A DNA stretch of 53,558 bases from Planctomycetota bacterium (GCA_012514895.1 JAAYZK010000233.1:1-53558), one strand, 5' to 3'. Positions 31,413-40,116 are shown, numbered from the stretch's first letter. Program-made: numbers and translations. The notes: a model not told the origin generated them from the sequence alone.

Positions 31413-31748
31413 TCACCCTGCCAGCGCGTCGTCCAGGACCTTCTTGAGGTCCTTCTTCGTCTGCATGCCGACCATCCGCTTGACCAGTTCCCCGTTGGCG
31501 AAGACCATCACCGTCGGGATCGCGCTGATGCCGAACTTGACCGCCACATCGCGGTTCTCGTCGGTGTCGACCTTGCCGACCTTGGCACGGCCGGCATACT
31601 CGTCGGCCAGTTCGTCGATCGTCGGGGCGAGCATCTTGCATGGCATGCACCACTCGGCCCAGAAATCCACCAGCACGGGCTGATCGGACTGGATCACCTC
31701 GTCCTCGAAGGTATCGTCGGTAATCATCAGAACGTTAGAAGACGCCAT
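31413..31748 (-). CDS. trxA: Thioredoxin
   Basis: 111 aa cytoplasmic thioredoxin. The active site reads WAEWCMPCKMLAP: the usual Gly between the cysteines is Met (CMPC instead of CGPC), a variation known in some thioredoxins that alters redox potential. The cis-proline is in AIPTVMVF, and the fold is otherwise complete (VLVDFWAEW and VGKVDTDENRDVAVKFGI). The ATG at 31748 is preceded by GGGAG. A perfect TTGACA promoter precedes it. Confidence 0.94.
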   Translation of the reverse strand: MASSNVLMITDDTFEDEVIQSDQPVLVDFWAEWCMPCKMLAPTIDELADEYAGRAKVGKVDTDENRDVAVKFGISAIPTVMVFANGELVKRMVGMQTKKDLKKVLDDALAG

Positions 31749-31794
31749 CTCCCTGCTCCTTGCAGCGCGACACACGGAATCCTCGTCCAAAGGG

Positions 31795-31823
31795 ATGTTA
31801 GGAGCGACCGCCCCCGATGTCAA
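31795..31823 (-). promoter_or_regulatory. Promoter of trxA
   Basis: On the minus strand TTGACA (31823..31818), a 17 bp spacer and TAACAT (31800..31795), about 47 bases before the trxA ATG. It overlaps the last codons of the small upstream gene at 31820-32080. Confidence 0.7.
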
Positions 31824-32080
31824 TCGCCGCCCTGCCCGGTCCCGGCGGCCGCGGCGCCGTTCTGGCCGTCCGGCAGGAACGCCGCCGGCCGCGCCACGCT
31901 GCTGCTGGCCTTCTGCTTCTTGGCGCGAAGCTGTTCCTCGTAGGCCATGACGGTCTTGATGTGATCGTAGCGGACCAGCAGCCGATGGCGCTCCATGGCC
32001 ATGCGCCCCAGCACGGCCACGGCGCCCAGGGCGCCTGTCGCCACGACGACGGCCAGAACTGCCAAGGATTCAGCGGACAC
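31820..32080 (-). CDS. Small membrane protein, 86 aa
   Basis: GTG start at 32080 with a weak AGG site. Residues 5-28 form one membrane helix (ESLAVLAVVVATGALGAVAVLG), followed by a basic segment (RMAMERHRLLVRYDHIKTVM) and a helical and Ala/Gly-rich tail, so topology is N-out/C-in by the positive-inside rule. No homology recognised. It precedes trxA, whose own promoter overlaps its end, so the two need not be co-transcribed. Confidence 0.5.
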   Translation of the reverse strand: MSAESLAVLAVVVATGALGAVAVLGRMAMERHRLLVRYDHIKTVMAYEEQLRAKKQKASSSVARPAAFLPDGQNGAAAAGTGQGGD

Positions 32081-32142
32081 GTTACCTGTATCGGCCAGGG
32101 CGCCCTGGGGAATTCACCGGGGCGTCGTGTTTGCCCGGTCCA

Positions 32143-33153
32143 TTACGTGCTTCGCAGGTACCGTGTGCGATCCATGATGAACCGCAGGGGCTCCCCGGCG
32201 AGGTGGCGGCGGATGTTGTCCAGGGCGTACTGATGCATCAGCCGCAGCCGCCCGGCGCCGTCCTGGCGGATGGGCCGTCCGTTGCTGATGCAGTGGCCGG
32301 TGATGATGACGTTGGGCCACCGGCGGGCCGGGTGGTCGGGGGCGAGGGTGTCGGGCTCCAGCACGTCCAGTCCGGCCCACAGGCGCCCGGACTCCAGTTC
32401 CGCCAGCAGCGCGTCCTGGTCGATGATTCCGCCGCGGGCGGTGTTGACGATGACACCGTCGTCCGGCAGGAGGGCCAGCAGTTCGGCGGTGACCGTCCCG
32501 CGGGTCTCGTCGCACAGCCCCGCGTGCAGCACAACGGCCTCGGACGTTTCGAACAGCTCCCGCAGGCTCTGGACGCGGATGCACCCGTCCGGCAGACGGT
32601 CCACGTAGGGATCGTACACACGGATCACCGGCTCGAAGGGGCGGACCATCTCGACGAACTTCGCGCCGATGACCCCGCACCCGTAGAGGCCCAGGTTCAG
32701 GTCCCGCAGGGTGTGCGAGCGGAACCCCTGCGGCGTGCGGTACTCGCCGGCCTCGATCAGCCGCTGGCGCTGGGGCAGTTTCTTCAGGCAGGCCAGCAGC
32801 AGCACCACGGCCCCCTCCGCGACGGGGCCGGCCGGGGCGTCGCCCCAGTTGGTCACCGGGATGGGCGAGTCGATGATCTCGATCGGCACCCCCGGCTGGC
32901 AGGAGCCGGTGACGTTGCAGATGTAGCGCAGCGATCCGGGATCGCGGGCGATTTTCGAGGGGATCGTGATCGAACTCCACCCCGTCAGGAGGACATCGCA
33001 CCCGCGGATCCGTTCGGCGAGCTCGGACTGACTCATGGCCTCGCCGTCGGTGAGGATCGTGAACTCGCCGATCTCGCGCAGAGCCTGGCAGAACGCGTCC
33101 GACCACAGGTCCCACCGCGGCTGCCTGCGTGCAATGTGCAGCATTCGGATCAT
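32143..33153 (-). CDS. NAD-dependent D-2-hydroxyacid dehydrogenase family protein
   Basis: 336 aa, SerA/hydroxypyruvate-reductase fold. The Rossmann glycines are in LGLYGCGVIGAKF (GxGxxG). The catalytic Arg is in NTARGGIIDQDALL, the Glu in GLDVLEPDT, and the His in the late block (VIITGHCIS). The N-terminal half carries VTGSCQPG in place of the usual NxxG substrate loop. It follows the sugar isomerase-like gene on the same strand after 54 bp, so it probably oxidises or reduces a sugar-derived 2-hydroxy or 2-keto acid rather than 3-phosphoglycerate. The true substrate is unknown. Confidence 0.85.
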   Translation of the reverse strand: MIRMLHIARRQPRWDLWSDAFCQALREIGEFTILTDGEAMSQSELAERIRGCDVLLTGWSSITIPSKIARDPGSLRYICNVTGSCQPGVPIEIIDSPIPVTNWGDAPAGPVAEGAVVLLLACLKKLPQRQRLIEAGEYRTPQGFRSHTLRDLNLGLYGCGVIGAKFVEMVRPFEPVIRVYDPYVDRLPDGCIRVQSLRELFETSEAVVLHAGLCDETRGTVTAELLALLPDDGVIVNTARGGIIDQDALLAELESGRLWAGLDVLEPDTLAPDHPARRWPNVIITGHCISNGRPIRQDGAGRLRLMHQYALDNIRRHLAGEPLRFIMDRTRYLRST

Positions 33154-33207
33154 TGCAGCGACTCCTTCAATGGGGGGATGATTTCGCGAACGCCCCGGCC
33201 GGACCGG

Positions 33208-33981
33208 TCATCTGAGGAGGTCTTCCAGGAAGGCCTTGTCGGCCAGGGCGTTGGCCCACAGCAGGTCGACGGTCTCGTCCGGCGCGAGCGTCCCGGCCGT
33301 AAACTCCAGCGTGTACGAGCCGTCGTATCCGGCCCGTCTGAGCGTCTCGATGGACCGCCGGGCGACGTCGGGCTTCGCGCTGAAGGGGATGACGTTGCGC
33401 TCATCCCGCATCTGCAGGTGGGCGTGGCGGACGCCGGGGCCGAACGTGTCCAGCCAGGCATCCAGCGTGCCGGCGGCGTTGAAGGCGTGGACGATGACGC
33501 CCACCCCCGGCACGCCTGCCTCGTCGAAGAAGGCCTTGGCGGCGGCTGGCGCCTCGAGGATCGTCCCGGGGTGGCACTCGCACAGGAGCGTCACGTCGTC
33601 GTCGAACAGGAGCCGCCACTGGCGCAGCGCCTCCATGTACTCCTGGCGCCCGGCCGGGTCGTTGCCCACGTTGAACTTCACGCCCTTGGCGCCGAACCGC
33701 CGTGCCAGCAGGGCCGCGTGGTTGCGGTCTATGGCCCCCGCCTGGTCGAACGCCGCATAGGAGTTGAAGATCGCCACCGGGCACGGCGACGCCGTCAGGG
33801 CCCGCCGCTCGGCGTCGTCGACCTTCGTGGCGTGCCACTGCCACAGTTCCATCCCGTCGAAGCCCGCGTCGGCGAACCGTCCCGTCCAGTCGCTGACGCG
33901 GCAGGTCGGCGTCTTGTCCGTTGTCCAGCGGTTCTTCTCCAGCAGGATCGTCCCGATGCAGATCTTGCCGCACGCGCTCAT
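33208..33981 (-). CDS. Sugar phosphate isomerase/epimerase family protein (TIM barrel)
   Basis: 257 aa of the xylose-isomerase-like TIM barrel family. Metal-binding positions are suggested by GFDGMELWQWHA, the strand LLCECHPGT, VIVHAFNAAG, HAHLQMRDER and YTLEFTAGT. Short and soluble, without a signal peptide, so it acts inside the cell. It is the first gene of a two-gene minus-strand unit with the 2-hydroxyacid dehydrogenase and stands divergent from ribokinase. Sugar isomerisation or 3-ketosugar epimerisation is the best guess. Confidence 0.84.
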   Translation of the reverse strand: MSACGKICIGTILLEKNRWTTDKTPTCRVSDWTGRFADAGFDGMELWQWHATKVDDAERRALTASPCPVAIFNSYAAFDQAGAIDRNHAALLARRFGAKGVKFNVGNDPAGRQEYMEALRQWRLLFDDDVTLLCECHPGTILEAPAAAKAFFDEAGVPGVGVIVHAFNAAGTLDAWLDTFGPGVRHAHLQMRDERNVIPFSAKPDVARRSIETLRRAGYDGSYTLEFTAGTLAPDETVDLLWANALADKAFLEDLLR

Positions 33982-33998
33982 GGTTTTCTCCGCCCCCC

Positions 33999-34026
33999 TT
34001 GCATTCGCCGTTTCAGGAACGAGAAT
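33999..34026 (+). promoter_or_regulatory. Promoter of the ribokinase operon
   Basis: TTGCAT (33999-34004), a 16 bp spacer and GAGAAT (34021-34026). The -10 box overlaps that of the divergent promoter at 34022-34049, so one regulator could silence both directions. Confidence 0.5.
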
Positions 34027-34049
34027 AGCCGCCGTGGGGCGTGCGTCAA
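34022..34049 (-). promoter_or_regulatory. Promoter of the isomerase/dehydrogenase unit
   Basis: On the minus strand TTGACG (34049..34044), a 16 bp spacer and TATTCT (34027..34022), about 35 bases before the ATG at 33981. Confidence 0.58.
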
Positions 34050-34064
34050 GGCAGTAGGGAAAAC

Positions 34065-34982
34065 ATGGCTTCGCGCGGCGACATTCTGGTGGTCGGTTCG
34101 ATCAACATGGACCTGGTCGTGCGCTGCGACCGCCTCCCCGCCCCCGGCGAGACGGTGCTCGGCGGGGACCTGATCACCTCCCCGGGGGGCAAAGGCGCCA
34201 ACCAGGCGGTGGCGGCGGCCCGCCTGGGCGGGCGATGCCGGATGATCGGCCGCGTGGGCGGCGACAGCTTCGGCGAGGCCCTCCTGGCGAACCTTGCGGC
34301 CGAAGGCGTGGACGTCGCGGCCGTGCGGCCCCTGGCCGGCGTGCCGTCCGGCGTCGCCCTGATCAGCGTGGCGGCCGACGGGGAGAACGCCATCGTCGTC
34401 GCTCCCGGCGCCAACAGCCGCCTGTCGCCCGCGGATCTCGACGCCCAGGACGACGCCTTCGCCGCCGCGTCCGTCCTGGTGCTGCAGCTCGAACTGCCAC
34501 TGGACACCGTCGTCGCGGCCCTCCAGCGGGCCCGCCGTCACGGCTGCCGGGTGATCCTCGACCCGGCCCCGGCGCCGGTGGCGATGCCGGCGGCGCTGTA
34601 CGCCGTCGACGTCATCAGCCCGAACGTCTCGGAGGCTGCGACCCTACTGGGCTGCGGCGGGGCCGGGCCCGAGCAGGTCGCCGCCGCCCTCGTCCAGCGC
34701 GGTGCGGCCGCCGCGGTGCTGAAGCTGGGCGCCGCCGGCTCGCTCGTCTGGCAGGACGACCGCGCCACGCGGGTCGCCCCCTTCCCCGTCACGCCGGTCG
34801 ACACGACGGCGGCCGGCGACGCCTTCACCGCCGCCCTGGCCGTCGCGGTCGCCCGCGGTGAACGGCTGGCCGACGCCGCCCGCTTCGCCAACGCCGCCGG
34901 GGCCCTGGCCTGCACCCGCGTCGGGGCGCAGGCGGCGGCGCCGCGGTTGGAGGAGGTGGCGGCGCTGATGAGGCAACCATGA
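34065..34982 (+). CDS. rbsK: Ribokinase
   Basis: 305 aa PfkB-type sugar kinase close to ribokinase. The N-terminus VVGSINMDLVVRCDRLPAPGET contains the conserved sugar-binding NMD; GGKGANQAVAAARLG and VDTTAAGDAFTAALA (the anion hole and catalytic Asp) are complete. The ATG at 34065 has AGGGA 5 bases upstream. It overlaps the next kinase by ATGA. The clear NMD and GGKGAN motifs favour ribose, but a related pentose or 2-keto-3-deoxy sugar cannot be excluded. Confidence 0.9.
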   Translation: MASRGDILVVGSINMDLVVRCDRLPAPGETVLGGDLITSPGGKGANQAVAAARLGGRCRMIGRVGGDSFGEALLANLAAEGVDVAAVRPLAGVPSGVALISVAADGENAIVVAPGANSRLSPADLDAQDDAFAAASVLVLQLELPLDTVVAALQRARRHGCRVILDPAPAPVAMPAALYAVDVISPNVSEAATLLGCGGAGPEQVAAALVQRGAAAAVLKLGAAGSLVWQDDRATRVAPFPVTPVDTTAAGDAFTAALAVAVARGERLADAARFANAAGALACTRVGAQAAAPRLEEVAALMRQP

Positions 34983-36169
34983 GTACCGATACCGGCATCG
35001 TCGTCGCCGGGCACATCTGCCTGGACATCATTCCCGCGCTGGACGCCGAGGGCTGCCGGGCGCGGGAGATGATCGTGCCCGGCAGGCTCGTGAAGGTCGG
35101 CCCAGCCACGATCGCCACCGGCGGCGTCGTGGCCAACACCGGCCTGGCCCTGCACCGCCTGGGTGTGCCCGTTCGCCTCATGGGCAAGCTGGGCGACGAC
35201 CTGCTGGGCCGCGCGGTCCTGGGGATCCTGGCCGATCACAGCCCGGCCCTGGCCGAAGACATGATCGTCGCGCCCGCCGGCGGCAGTTCCTACACGATCG
35301 TCATCAGCCCGCCGGGGACCGACCGCACGTTCCTGCATCACCCCGGCGTCAACGACACCTATGCCGCCGCCGACGTGCCCTTCGACCGCCTGGGCGGGTC
35401 GGGGATCTTCCACTTCGGCTACCCCCCGCTGATGCGCCGCATGTACGCCGACGGCGGCGGGGAACTCGCCCGGGTCCTTCGCGGTGCCCGCGACCGCGGG
35501 ATGGCGGTGTCGCTGGACATGTCGATGCCGGACCTGAACGGCGAGGCCGGCAGGGCCGACTGGCCGGGGATCCTCGCCCGGGCCCTGCCTCACGTGGACG
35601 TCTTCGCCCCGAGCTTCGACGAGATCCTCCTGATGCTCGATCGCGGCCGCTTCGACCGCCTGGCTGCGGGGGCAGGCGGGAATCTCGCCGCCGGCGCCGA
35701 GCCGTCTCTGCTGCGCCGCCTGGCCGAGGCCCTTGTGGCTATGGGCGCCGCCATCGTAGCGTTGAAGCTCGGCGACCGGGGGCTGTACCTGCGGACGACG
35801 GACGACGCGGGGCGTTTGGAGCGCATCGGCGGCCGCCTGGCGTGCGACTGGGGCCCGTGGCGCGGGCGCGAGCTGCTGGTGCCCTGCTTTGCCGTGGACG
35901 TCGCCGGCACGACCGGCTCGGGCGACGCGACGGTCGCCGGCCTGCTGGCGGGGCTGATTGGCGGCCAGCCCCCCCCCGCCGCCCTGCGGTCGGCCGTCGG
36001 CGTCGGCGCCGCCAGCGTCGAACGCGCCGATGCCACCAGCGGCGTGCCGGCCTGGGACGTCGTCCAGCGGCGGATCGCCGCCGGTTGGCCCCGGCGGGCC
36101 GGGGCGACGCCGGTGGATTGGCGATGGGATGAGAGCGAAGGACTGTGGGCCGGACCGGGAGACAGGTAG
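34979..36169 (+). CDS. PfkB family carbohydrate kinase
   Basis: 396 aa, longer than ribokinase. Seen are the N-terminal GHICLDIIPAL, GGVVANTGLALHRLG, and the nucleotide and catalytic site DVAGTTGSGDATVAGLLAG. A mid-protein block DVFAPSFDEILLML is typical of PfkB proteins that phosphorylate larger sugar acids or nucleosides. It is translationally coupled to rbsK (ATGA). It ends just before a tandem and inverted repeat that precedes the polyol dehydrogenase. Two PfkB kinases side by side suggest different substrates in one catabolic route. Confidence 0.88.
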   Translation: MSTDTGIVVAGHICLDIIPALDAEGCRAREMIVPGRLVKVGPATIATGGVVANTGLALHRLGVPVRLMGKLGDDLLGRAVLGILADHSPALAEDMIVAPAGGSSYTIVISPPGTDRTFLHHPGVNDTYAAADVPFDRLGGSGIFHFGYPPLMRRMYADGGGELARVLRGARDRGMAVSLDMSMPDLNGEAGRADWPGILARALPHVDVFAPSFDEILLMLDRGRFDRLAAGAGGNLAAGAEPSLLRRLAEALVAMGAAIVALKLGDRGLYLRTTDDAGRLERIGGRLACDWGPWRGRELLVPCFAVDVAGTTGSGDATVAGLLAGLIGGQPPPAALRSAVGVGAASVERADATSGVPAWDVVQRRIAAGWPRRAGATPVDWRWDESEGLWAGPGDR

Positions 36170-36176
36170 ATTTGGG

Positions 36177-36260
36177 ATCTGGAATCTGGAATCTGGAATC
36201 TGACGGCAGAGGCTCGCGCCCCGCGGGGCGCCCGGCGTCGCTGTTGCCGTCAGATTCCAG
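36177..36260. repeat. Tandem plus inverted repeat element between PfkB and the polyol dehydrogenase
   Basis: It starts with four copies of ATCTGGA (the last reads ATCTGAC) at 36177-36204. CTGGAATCTGACGGCA (36193-36208) is repeated inverted without mismatch as TGCCGTCAGATTCCAG (36245-36260), enclosing a second palindrome GCGCCCCGCGGGGCGC (36216-36231). The whole can form a nested cruciform or a stable RNA hairpin. It resembles a small mobile or repetitive extragenic element rather than a terminator because no T run follows. Confidence 0.8.
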
Positions 36261-37557
36261 CTCACCCCGTTCTTACGTCGGGTTCGGCTTCGGGGCGATC
36301 CAGGTCGGTCTTTTCCTCTACGAGGCCCAGCACAGCGGCGCCTTCGGCCGCCTGGCGGTGGCGGAGGTGATGGCCGAGCGGGTCGCCCAGGTCCGACGGG
36401 CGGGCGGGTGCGTGGGGTTGAACATCGCCCACGCCGACTGCGTGGAGCGGACGCGCGTCGGGCCGGTGGAGATCCTGGACACGGCGTCGGACGACGACGT
36501 CCGGCGGCTGGCGGACCTGCTGGCCGAGGCGACCGACATCGGCACCGCCGTACCCGGCGTTTCGTGCTATGCTGACGGCGGCCAGCGCAGCCTGGCCGCC
36601 CTGCTGGCGGCGGGGCTGGCCCGCAAGACCGAGCGGGGCGGACCGCCGGCGGTCGTCTATGCCGCCGAGAATCACAACCACGCCGCCGAGATCCTCGAAG
36701 CGCACGTCCTGGCGGCCCTCGAACCCCGCCGGCGCGACGCCGTGCGCCGCCGGGTGCGGTTCGTCAACACGGTCATCGGCAAGATGAGCGGCGTCGTGAC
36801 CGATCCGCAGACTATCGGCCGGCAGGGTCTGGTCCCCATGACGGGCGAGGGCGACGCAGCCCTGCTGGTAGAGGCGTTCAACCGCATCCTCATCTCCCGC
36901 GTGGACGCCGACGGCGCCGCGGGGCCGCTGCGGTGCGGCTTCCCGCCGTTCGAGGAGAAGGCCGACCTGCTGCCTTTCGAGGAGGCCAAGCTGTACGGCC
37001 ACAACGCCACGCACGCTCTGGCCGCCGCCGTCGGGGCCCTGCTGGGCCTGGAGCGGATCTGCCAGTTGCCGGAGGTGCCCGGCGCGATGACGTTCCTGCG
37101 CGACGCTTTCCTGCGGGAATCGGGGGCGTCCCTCGTCCGCAAGCACCGCTCGGTCGACCCGCTGTTCACCGCCCGGGGCTACCGCCGCTACGCCGACGAC
37201 CTGCTGGAACGCATGGTCAATCCGCTCCTGGGCGACACGGTGGCCCGGGTGGGCCGTTCTCCAGAGCGCAAGCTCGGCTGGGACGACCGGTTCATCGGGA
37301 CGATCCGCCTGGCGACGGCGCAGCGGATCCAGCCCCGGCGCTACGCCTTCGGAGCCGCGGCGACGGCGGCGCAGCTCGACGCGGCCCTCCTGGCCGACGG
37401 CGCCTCGGCCGCGGACCTGCTGGCGCACCTCTGGTCCGCCGCCGACGCCCCCCCCGACGAGCGGGCGGCCGCCGTCGCGCACGTCGATCGGGGCCTGTCG
37501 CGCCTGCGCGCCTGGCTGCGGGCAGGACGCCCGCCGCTGGAGGAGTGCTTCCGGTAG
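36244..37557 (+). CDS. Polyol dehydrogenase of the mannitol/altronate family (MtlD-like), start uncertain
   Basis: About 437 aa. The Rossmann motif YVGFGFGAIQVGLF begins almost at once, and the family catalytic pattern KxxxxNxxH appears as KLYGHNATH around residue 252. NTVIGKM and the LLPFEEAKLY block support the mannitol 1-phosphate/altronate/fructuronate dehydrogenase family. No ATG or well-placed GTG exists near the Rossmann start: the nearest in-frame codon is a TTG at 36244, inside the inverted repeat, and the only other choice is a GTG at 36145 within the previous gene. The repeat may have replaced the original start. Its sugar substrate is unclear. Confidence 0.72.
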   Translation: MPSDSSSPRSYVGFGFGAIQVGLFLYEAQHSGAFGRLAVAEVMAERVAQVRRAGGCVGLNIAHADCVERTRVGPVEILDTASDDDVRRLADLLAEATDIGTAVPGVSCYADGGQRSLAALLAAGLARKTERGGPPAVVYAAENHNHAAEILEAHVLAALEPRRRDAVRRRVRFVNTVIGKMSGVVTDPQTIGRQGLVPMTGEGDAALLVEAFNRILISRVDADGAAGPLRCGFPPFEEKADLLPFEEAKLYGHNATHALAAAVGALLGLERICQLPEVPGAMTFLRDAFLRESGASLVRKHRSVDPLFTARGYRRYADDLLERMVNPLLGDTVARVGRSPERKLGWDDRFIGTIRLATAQRIQPRRYAFGAAATAAQLDAALLADGASAADLLAHLWSAADAPPDERAAAVAHVDRGLSRLRAWLRAGRPPLEECFR

Positions 37558-37580
37558 AGTGGAGTGTCAGGGACCGGTGG

Positions 37581-38576
37581 TTACCGCCTTCCCGTCCACA
37601 GGTACATGAACTTCGGCGACATCATCTCCCACAGGTCCGGGGCGTTGATGTTGATGAGGTTCATCTGCGGCGCCGCGGGCGCGGGCGGTTCGGCGTAGAC
37701 GCTGCCGCGATAGCCCAGGGGGCGATGGTAGATGACGATCCTGACGCGATCGGCGTCGGCGCGGTCCCTGATGCGGTCGATGGCATCGTAGACCGTGCCG
37801 AGCCCGTCCACCAGGCCCAGGTCGACGGCCTGCTGTCCGGTGTAGACGCGGCCGTCGGCGAGGCGGCGGACCTCCTCGATCGAGAGGTTCGGCCGCCCCT
37901 GGTCGACGACGGTGATGAACGTCTCGTAGAACTCGTTGACGATCCGCTGCAGGATCGCCAGGTCCTCCGGATCGAGCGGCTCGAAGGGCGAGGCCATGTC
38001 CTTGAAGGGCCCGCTGGTGATCATCTCGGCGGTGATGCCGAGCTTGGCCATCGTGCCGGCGATGCTGAACGCCGGGACGATCACCCCGATCGAGCCGGTG
38101 ACCGACGTGGGGTGGGCGTAGATCTCCTCGGCGCCGACGGCCAGGTAGTAGGCGCCGCTGGCGCCGGTGCCCTCGATGAGGGCCAGGACGGGCACGTCGG
38201 GCCGCCGGGCCCGGAACCGCCGGACCTCGGTGTGCATCATGTCGCTGGCGGTCACCGACCCGCCGGGCGAGTCGATCCGCAGGATCAGCCCGACGACCTG
38301 GTCATCACGGCGAGCCTTCTCCATCTTCTCGGCGAACAGGCTGACGGGGTTCTCCCCCCCGCCCAGCAGCGTGCGCTGCTGCTGGTTGACGATCGTGCCG
38401 CTGACGTCGATCAGCACGATCTTCCGGCGGACGAACCAGCCCGTGTCCCCCGCCACGGTGGTCTCGGTGAGTTTCTGGGTCGTCCGGACCGGGCGGATCA
38501 GCAGCCCGCCCTGGGGTCCGCACCCGGCCAGGGCCAGGGCCCCGACGGTCAGCAGCGGCAGAAGGCGTATCATCAT
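37581..38576 (-). CDS. sppA: Signal peptide peptidase SppA, lipoprotein form
   Basis: 331 aa. Unusually it has a lipoprotein signal (LPLLTVGALALAGC, Cys about residue 17) in place of the usual single membrane helix, so it should be anchored at the membrane by lipid. The ClpP/crotonase-like serine protease core shows ILRIDSPGGSVTASD, the nucleophile Ser in GASGAYYLA, and the general-base Lys in TSGPFKDMASP. The single-domain length fits the short SppA type (SppA36-like). The start at 38576 has GGAG 9 bases upstream. It stands divergent from the ferredoxin gene. The lipobox is the odd feature. Confidence 0.88.
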   Translation of the reverse strand: MMIRLLPLLTVGALALAGCGPQGGLLIRPVRTTQKLTETTVAGDTGWFVRRKIVLIDVSGTIVNQQQRTLLGGGENPVSLFAEKMEKARRDDQVVGLILRIDSPGGSVTASDMMHTEVRRFRARRPDVPVLALIEGTGASGAYYLAVGAEEIYAHPTSVTGSIGVIVPAFSIAGTMAKLGITAEMITSGPFKDMASPFEPLDPEDLAILQRIVNEFYETFITVVDQGRPNLSIEEVRRLADGRVYTGQQAVDLGLVDGLGTVYDAIDRIRDRADADRVRIVIYHRPLGYRGSVYAEPPAPAAPQMNLININAPDLWEMMSPKFMYLWTGRR

Positions 38577-38724
38577 GCGGCGTATCTCCAACAGGATCGA
38601 TCGGCGGGCGGCAGCCGTCCCTCCCATGCGGACGGCAACACGTCCCCCGCTATCATGTTAGCATCCCCGTCCCGGCCGACCAGCCCAATCCTCGGCGGGC
38701 GCACAAATCTGATTTCCGGGGGCC

Positions 38725-38969
<245 letters not shown>

Positions 38970-38977
38970 GGTGCCTT

Positions 38978-39325
38978 ATGGCTTCCGAACTGTCATCCCG
39001 GCAATGCGTGCCGTGCCGGGGGGGCGTGCCCCCCCTGCGCGGGGAGGCTGTCAAGCGGCTGCAGAATGAACTGGACCCGGCGTGGGTCGTTGTCGACGAA
39101 CACCACCTGCAGCGGCGCTTCGAAGCGGCCGATTTCCGCGAAGCGCTCGACCTGACCAACCGCATCGGCGACCTGGCCGAGAATGAAAACCACCACCCCG
39201 TTATTTGCTTGTCATGGGGCTACGCCGAAGTCACCATCTACACCCATAGGATCGACGGGCTGACCGAAAGCGATTTCATTCTGGCGGCGAAGATCGACCA
39301 GCTCCGTCTTCCGGCGTCGCGGTGA
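38978..39325 (+). CDS. 4a-hydroxytetrahydrobiopterin dehydratase (PCD/PhhB family)
   Basis: 115 aa. The conserved block ENENHHPVICLSWGYAEVTIYTHRIDGLTESDFILAAKID carries the HHP, W, TH and GLTE.D motifs of pterin-4a-carbinolamine dehydratases, which regenerate tetrahydropterin after aromatic hydroxylation. The first 25 residues (ELSSRQCVPCRGGVPPL) carry a CxxC pair not shared by the minimal family. It stands directly before a FolM-like reductase and folB, a tight pterin module. No phenylalanine hydroxylase gene is in view. Confidence 0.88.
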   Translation: MASELSSRQCVPCRGGVPPLRGEAVKRLQNELDPAWVVVDEHHLQRRFEAADFREALDLTNRIGDLAENENHHPVICLSWGYAEVTIYTHRIDGLTESDFILAAKIDQLRLPASR

Positions 39326-39360
39326 CGCCGCCGGCACCGATGGCGCGAGGGCATGGGCGG

Positions 39361-40116
39361 ATGGGTCACGACGAAGGTCCGCTGGCGGGCCGCATCATCC
39401 TGATCACCGGGGCGGCCCACCGGATCGGGCGGGCGATCGCGCTGGCGGCGGCCGAGGCCGGCGCCGACGTTGTCGTCCACTACCACCGCTCCGCCGACGG
39501 CGCCGAGGCCGCCGCCGAAGCCATCCGTCGCTGCGGGCGGCAGGCGTGGACCCTCGCGGCCGACCTGACCGACCCGGCTGACGCCGCCATGCTGATCGGG
39601 CGGGCCGTCGAAATCGCCGGGCCGGTCGACATCCTGGTCAACAACGCCTCGATCTTCCCGACCGGCCTGATCACCGAGGCGACGGACAGGGATATCATCG
39701 AGAACGTCCGCGTGCACGCCGTCGCCCCCCTGCTGCTGAGCCGTGCCCTGGCCGCCCAGGGACGCGCCGGGCACATCATTAACCTGCTGGATGCGCGGAT
39801 CACGGATTACGACCGGCGCCACGCGGCCTATCATCTCTCCAAGCGGATGCTGGCCGACCTGACGCGGATGCTCGCGGTCGAACTGGCGCCGGCGATCGCG
39901 GTCAACGCGGTCGCTCCGGGGCTGATTCTCCCCCCGGCGGGCGAGGATGAGAGCTACCTGCAGCGGCTGGCGCACACCAATCCGTTGAACCGTTACGGCA
40001 ACCCGGCCGACGTGGCCCGGGCCGTCCTGTACCTGCTGGGCAGCACGTTCGTCACGGGCCAGATTCTCTACGTGGACGGCGGCCGCCACATGCGCGGGAG
40101 CATGTACGCACCATGA
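39361..40116 (+). CDS. Short-chain dehydrogenase/reductase, pteridine-reductase (FolM)-like
   Basis: About 251 aa SDR. The cofactor motif is ILITGAAHRIGRAIA (TGxxxRIG, the FolM/PTR1 style with Arg after the glycines), the catalytic Tyr-Lys is in YHLSK, and NNASIFPT and a C-terminal VDGGRHM are typical. The start at 39361 has AGGG 9 bases upstream; alternatives are a GTG at 39322, overlapping phhB, and an ATG at 39340. Placed between PhhB and FolB, it probably reduces dihydropterins such as dihydromonapterin, or dihydrofolate as FolM does. Confidence 0.8.
   Translation: MGHDEGPLAGRIILITGAAHRIGRAIALAAAEAGADVVVHYHRSADGAEAAAEAIRRCGRQAWTLAADLTDPADAAMLIGRAVEIAGPVDILVNNASIFPTGLITEATDRDIIENVRVHAVAPLLLSRALAAQGRAGHIINLLDARITDYDRRHAAYHLSKRMLADLTRMLAVELAPAIAVNAVAPGLILPPAGEDESYLQRLAHTNPLNRYGNPADVARAVLYLLGSTFVTGQILYVDGGRHMRGSMYAP

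Noticed and set aside
36177-36260. Intrinsic terminator between PfkB and the polyol dehydrogenase.
   Set aside because: Nested palindromes are strong, but no T run follows and the tandem repeat is unlike a terminator.
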